From Candidatus Heimdallarchaeota archaeon (GTDB lineage Archaea > Asgardarchaeota > Heimdallarchaeia > Heimdallarchaeales > Heimdallarchaeaceae): a stretch of 64,000 nt of DNA. Numbering within the stretch: the first letter of the stretch is position 1; each line of letters opens with the position of its first letter. The position numbers and the translations under genes were made by a program. The DNA lies in NCBI GenBank assembly GCA_016839875.1, contig JAEOTK010000002.1:1-64000 (forward strand), written 5' to 3'. Positions 60,909 through 64,000 of this stretch are shown here, in pieces. The notes beneath the pieces were generated by a model. That model was not told the DNA's origin, made no database searches, and saw nothing but the letters and a program-made list of their open reading frames with translations.

Positions 60909-62459
60909 TTAGATGTAATCTACTTTGAGTAACTGTTCATATGAAGGTTTGAGCTCTTCAACGATTTTTGCTCTAAGGTCTTCTTTGATTTTATCCAGTC
61001 CTTCGAATCGAACTATCAATTGAGTTAGTTCTTCATCACTTAGTGCTTTCATTTTTGAGATGTCTTCAGAGATATCTTGAACGCTAATAGATACTTCAGA
61101 TTCTTTAATTGATGTTCTCAACAAAATCTTAATCTGTTGAAGGGCATCATTTAACATTGAAACTGGAATATCATACGCATTCATTGTGTTTCTCATTCTC
61201 TCTAATGTGATCACATTAATGCCATCTTCTACTGCTTCTCTAGTTTGAAGTATTACTGTTTCTCCAATTATGTTATTCATCGTACGAAGATCGATATGTG
61301 GATTTCTTTGTGGATCATGAATTTCATCAAGACCTGAATAAAAATCATTTCTCTCCACACGGCTTTCTGAACGCATTCCTTTAGTTTTCAAAGTTCCTGG
61401 TAAAGAATTATTCCCCAAGAAAGCTAGAAAGTCAACTGCTAAGCGACTCACAAAGTCAGTTACTTCTTTTTCTAGTTCATGTAATTGAATGATTGAAGGA
61501 TTAGCAGTTATTTTCTTACTAGAAAGCACTATTTGTTCTTCAAACATATCTCTAATAATTTGTTCTCTGCTCTCAACTGAACGTGCAGGCCAAAGTACTT
61601 CAGGGATACGGTTAATAATTGGCTGGCTTTCCTCACCAAATACTGTCAAAGGGGCATTTGAAGTGAATAGAACTGCTCCATCTATGTATACAGGTTCTCC
61701 TTGGATGTTGTATTTAATTACCATTGGTTCTTCAAGAAAACCCATTAAGGATTCAAGAAGCGTTAATGGCAATCTTTGAATTTCGTTAACTACAATGAAA
61801 CCATGAGAAAGGACTCCCACTTTGTGTGATGTTGCTGCATATGTTGTAGAGGTGCCTTTACCGAAGAGTTCTTCTAAGTTTTCAACTCCTGCTAAGAGCA
61901 TAGAAAGACTCTCAGGGTCTGTTCTTGGATCTAATTGAGATCTACGAACAAGAGTTTTTTGTGATTTAAGCTTTCCTAATCGATTAGCAATCTCTTTTGG
62001 AGGTATAGCTAAAATACTATTAGTATTATCAAGTTGTACTTGATTGTTATCTTCAGATAAAATTTTCTCAATATTTTCTCTACAATATGGACATAGAGAT
62101 TGCATTACTCTAATACCAGCAAAAGGATTTGCAGCAAATTGGTTAATTACATCAACGATGTATCCTGCATCTTCTAGGAAGGGACAGCCATCAATATGGT
62201 ATTTGAAATTGTTTATCTCTCTAACAACGTGATCTAAAAGTATTCGAGCAAATAGAGTTTTAGCTTCACCAGTTGGTCCTGTAAGTAGAACTTTTCCTCC
62301 TACAGCTAATTTATCCATTACTAGATTCTTACCAACTTGGTTTCCTCTAACACTTACATCTTGTAAAACTCTCGCGCGAAATTCTTCGTTCATTAGGATG
62401 GAACGTACAGAAAAACCGTCATATCCATCTTTCATTAATTTTTGTATTGTGAGTGTCAT
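60909..62459 (-). CDS. AAA+ ATPase of the PrkA/MoxR type with Zn-ligand insertion
   Basis: A 516-residue AAA+ ATPase. Walker A is GPTGEAKT (about 61-68). A cysteine insertion follows (C92 in DGCPF, C123 and C126 in CPYC), like the zinc-binding insertion of PrkA (YeaG). Walker B is GFIVVNEIQRL, with Asn225 in place of the usual Asp and Glu226 kept, then LFTSN as sensor 1 (about N268). The kinase domain of PrkA is absent. It likely remodels a partner bound by the VWA protein. The gene lies 29 bases after the pseudo-GTPase gene. Confidence 0.82.
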   Translation of the reverse strand: MTLTIQKLMKDGYDGFSVRSILMNEEFRARVLQDVSVRGNQVGKNLVMDKLAVGGKVLLTGPTGEAKTLFARILLDHVVREINNFKYHIDGCPFLEDAGYIVDVINQFAANPFAGIRVMQSLCPYCRENIEKILSEDNNQVQLDNTNSILAIPPKEIANRLGKLKSQKTLVRRSQLDPRTDPESLSMLLAGVENLEELFGKGTSTTYAATSHKVGVLSHGFIVVNEIQRLPLTLLESLMGFLEEPMVIKYNIQGEPVYIDGAVLFTSNAPLTVFGEESQPIINRIPEVLWPARSVESREQIIRDMFEEQIVLSSKKITANPSIIQLHELEKEVTDFVSRLAVDFLAFLGNNSLPGTLKTKGMRSESRVERNDFYSGLDEIHDPQRNPHIDLRTMNNIIGETVILQTREAVEDGINVITLERMRNTMNAYDIPVSMLNDALQQIKILLRTSIKESEVSISVQDISEDISKMKALSDEELTQLIVRFEGLDKIKEDLRAKIVEELKPSYEQLLKVDYI

Positions 62460-62488
62460 AGTTCGACCTCTTTTATTTTTATTCTACT

Positions 62489-63079
62489 TTATGTTGTCGT
62501 TTCTGAAACTATTTGAACTTGTTTTTTTCTTACTTTTTCTAATAGTTTTTCTTTTTCTTCCCAAGACTTAACATATCCCATATGAACTACTCGTTTAATC
62601 CACTTCATTGCGGTTGTTAAATCACCAACTTCAGGTGTTTCAAATAAACTCCAAAGTCTATCTGTAAGACGAATTAGAGAAAGATTTTCAATTAATTCAC
62701 CTCGTGTTAAAGCTCCTTGAAGATTCGAATTGTATGCGCAGACAGCTATTGGTAAATTGGCAGTTTCCTTGTCCCAGATTATTTTTTCCCAGAAATAGTT
62801 TCTTTCATGTTTAATCATATCTTCTTCAGTTGCGTCTATAAGGTAAAGAATACCTTCAAATGGAACAAACTGATTTGGCTTGAATTTAAATTTAGTAGAG
62901 TATGGTAATTCAACGAGTAAATCATCTATGATGAATTCATCAAGAGATGTATTTGATCTTATTAACAGAACTCGGTTGCGTGTAGCGGGATTATTGTTAC
63001 CCATAATTAGCATTGATACCTCTGGGTAACCTAGTTTTCTACGAATGGAGTGGATAAAGTTCTGAACAAAGTTAGTCAT
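62489..63079 (-). CDS. Arf-like small-GTPase-fold protein without nucleotide-binding motifs
   Basis: A 196-residue protein. Residues 110-165 align by eye with Arf GTPases: LPIAVCAYNSNLQGAL stands where Arf has a NKQDL-GA motif, ENLSLIRLTDRLWSL matches the following helix, and TTAMKWIKRV the final helix; FVPFEGILYLIDATEED matches the strand after switch II. The P-loop position (GNNNPATRNR, about 27-36) has lost GKT, the Asp of NKxD is Asn and the switch II DxxG is not seen. It is probably a pseudo-GTPase. It heads a five-gene operon. Confidence 0.68.
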   Translation of the reverse strand: MTNFVQNFIHSIRRKLGYPEVSMLIMGNNNPATRNRVLLIRSNTSLDEFIIDDLLVELPYSTKFKFKPNQFVPFEGILYLIDATEEDMIKHERNYFWEKIIWDKETANLPIAVCAYNSNLQGALTRGELIENLSLIRLTDRLWSLFETPEVGDLTTAMKWIKRVVHMGYVKSWEEKEKLLEKVRKKQVQIVSETTT

Positions 63080-63106
63080 TGGGGTTCGCTAAGGAGCATC
63101 TTTTTG

Positions 63107-63116
63107 AATATTTAAG
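63107..63116 (-). promoter_or_regulatory. TATA-like box of the pseudo-GTPase/AAA+/VWA operon
   Basis: On the minus strand CTTAAATATT lies about 28-37 bases ahead of the ATG at 63079, so the transcript would start within about ten bases of the start codon. No Shine-Dalgarno-like sequence precedes the ATG, consistent with a leaderless or very short-leader message. The promoter would drive all five genes. Confidence 0.45.
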
Positions 63117-63184
63117 AGTTTTATGACGTTGAAGAATAATTCATATGAGTAAAAGTTAAAGAACATAAATCCAATGCAAAATAC

Positions 63185-63682
63185 ATGAGTCAGAATAGGA
63201 TTCTTACAGTTGTTGTTGCTGGTATTAAAAAGAAAAATGAATGGTTACTAATAAAGAGAAAACGGGGAGATTACCAGAATAAGTGGGCTTTAGTTGGTGG
63301 AAAGATGCAATTCAATGAGAGTATTCAAGAGGCAATACTTAGGGAAATCTTCGAAGAAACAGGTTTGAAGGTAGAAATGAAGGGGATAAAAGCCATTTTG
63401 AATGAAAAATTAGAAAAAATGGAAACAAGAGAAACAATAAAGCACTTCTTAATCTTTCTTTGTAAAACAGAGTTTAATGAAGGAGAACTTAGGGATACAG
63501 AAGAAGGAGAATTAAGATGGTTTTCCAAAAATGAAATTCATAATTTTAAGCAAGATATTATTCCTTCAGATTATTATATGTTGAATGTTCTGTTAGAAAG
63601 AGAGAATTTAAACTCAATTATTGAAATTGAATTAATAGAAAGCAGGGATAAGCTAGAAATAGGTTTACTGGAGGAATACTAA
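63185..63682 (+). CDS. Nudix hydrolase
   Basis: A 165-residue Nudix protein. The Nudix box GKMQFNESIQEAILREIFEETGL (about 39-61) matches Gx5Ex7REUxEExGU fully. The preceding GDYQNKWALVGG is typical of MutT/ADP-ribose-type family members. It would hydrolyse a nucleoside diphosphate linked to another moiety; the substrate is not evident. It is divergent from the pseudo-GTPase operon and convergent with the threonine dehydratase gene. Confidence 0.9.
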   Translation: MSQNRILTVVVAGIKKKNEWLLIKRKRGDYQNKWALVGGKMQFNESIQEAILREIFEETGLKVEMKGIKAILNEKLEKMETRETIKHFLIFLCKTEFNEGELRDTEEGELRWFSKNEIHNFKQDIIPSDYYMLNVLLERENLNSIIEIELIESRDKLEIGLLEEY

Positions 63683-63683
63683 C

Positions 63684-64000
63684 TTAACATATAATTTCCT
63701 TCAATTTGTCAATGCTTATTCTGCTTCCACTTAGGATAAGAATAATATTTTTCCCTTTGAATTCATCTTTTCTTTTAACAAATGATGCAATTGATAAAGC
63801 AGCAGCTCCCTCAATTAGTTGTGAATGTTTCTCCATAACTAGTATAATTCCTTTTGCAATTTCATCCTCTTCAACGATAATGAAATCATCTACATACTTT
63901 GTGCAAATATCAAAGGTGATTGAATCTTCTTCAATTCCACCAGCTGTACCGTCAGAAATAGTTTTCTTCGATTCCATTTCAATAATATGTCCAACTTTAA
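63684..64000 (-). CDS. Threonine/serine dehydratase, C-terminal part, cut by window edge
   Basis: About 105 residues up to the stop at 63684, with the frame open at the right edge and no true start inside the window. The sequence KTISDGTAGGIEEDSITFDICTKYVDDFIIVEEDEIAKGI and HSQLIEGAAALSIASFV match the C-terminal end of PLP-dependent threonine ammonia-lyases. The N-terminal part with the PLP lysine lies outside. The full enzyme would deaminate threonine to 2-oxobutanoate. The direction and stop are certain; the substrate choice between threonine and serine is not. Confidence 0.8.
   Translation of the reverse strand, partial: KVGHIIEMESKKTISDGTAGGIEEDSITFDICTKYVDDFIIVEEDEIAKGIILVMEKHSQLIEGAAALSIASFVKRKDEFKGKNIILILSGSRISIDKLKEIIC

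Noticed and set aside
62489..63079. The Arf-like protein as a working GTPase
   Set aside because: P-loop Lys and Ser/Thr, the NKxD Asp and the DxxG motif are all missing, so the GTPase call is dropped in favour of pseudo-GTPase.

Overview
This is AT-rich archaeal chromosome, most likely from an Asgard archaeon, possibly of the Heimdallarchaeia branch; the lineage call is inference. The archaeal calls rest on sn-glycerol-1-phosphate dehydrogenase, the archaeal termination RNase aCPSF1/FttA, ribosomal protein eS26, TrmY, an MCT-1-like PUA protein, UPF0179, an orphan A-type ATPase subunit E, TATA-type promoters and a tRNA-Arg with a bulge-helix-bulge intron. The Asgard leaning comes from a convincing ribophorin I (OST1) homologue, an Arf-family GTPase-like protein and Yip1-type membrane proteins. 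Several genes are of bacterial type: mutS-mutL, uvrB-uvrC, metK and a bactofilin-like protein.

Layout. 1-5.7 kb: a membrane-protein fragment, a ribbon-helix-helix regulator, a three-gene sugar-modification operon (Gfo/Idh oxidoreductase, DUF362, hexapeptide acetyltransferase), a Yip1 protein and a ThiF/MoeB E1-like enzyme. 5.8-7.9 kb: the ribophorin I homologue. 8.1-13.8 kb: deoC-mutS-mutL operon. 13.8-21.5 kb: Trm112-like protein, NDP-sugar pyrophosphorylase, MetK, a DUF1616-type membrane operon, a phosphoesterase/HD pair, a long FKBP and UPF0179. 21.6-33.3 kb: G1P dehydrogenase, DUF1295, NSUN methyltransferase with a PUA partner, aCPSF1, MCT-1/ArsR pair, bactofilin-like protein, M32 carboxypeptidase, enolase and ThiL. 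33.4-46.8 kb: zinc-ribbon Yip1, intron-containing tRNA-Arg, ATPase subunit E, TrmI, a cDPG-synthetase-like GTPase, TrmY, eS26, uS19, a presenilin-like protease with DUF4430 and ECF-S genes, and a BFN-family protein. 46.9-52.9 kb: MacB/FtsX-type ABC exporter and a double-HTH regulator. 52.9-56.7 kb: uvrB-uvrC operon. 57.1-63.1 kb: a five-gene operon described below. 63.2-64 kb: a Nudix hydrolase and the C-terminus of a threonine dehydratase.

The strongest candidate for an undescribed system is the operon 63079-57146 (minus strand). In order it encodes an Arf-like protein that has lost its GTP-binding motifs, a PrkA/MoxR-type AAA+ ATPase with a zinc-ligand insertion, a VWA protein with an intact metal site, a 524-residue protein with a degenerate HExxH-like motif (HALAH), and a HEAT-repeat protein. 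It resembles MoxR-VWA and YeaG-YeaH modules but adds a eukaryote-like pseudo-GTPase and a HEAT scaffold.

No rRNA, insertion sequence, CRISPR array or prophage was seen. No stretch longer than about 300 bases lacks a gene. The larger gaps (7931-8161, 28238-28450, 796-987, 25185-25367, 56715-56885, 46150-46314) hold promoter-like A/T tracts and a few inverted repeats. Many computed starts are TTG or GTG with a better ATG just downstream; the start was moved where spacing or a Shine-Dalgarno-like sequence decided it.
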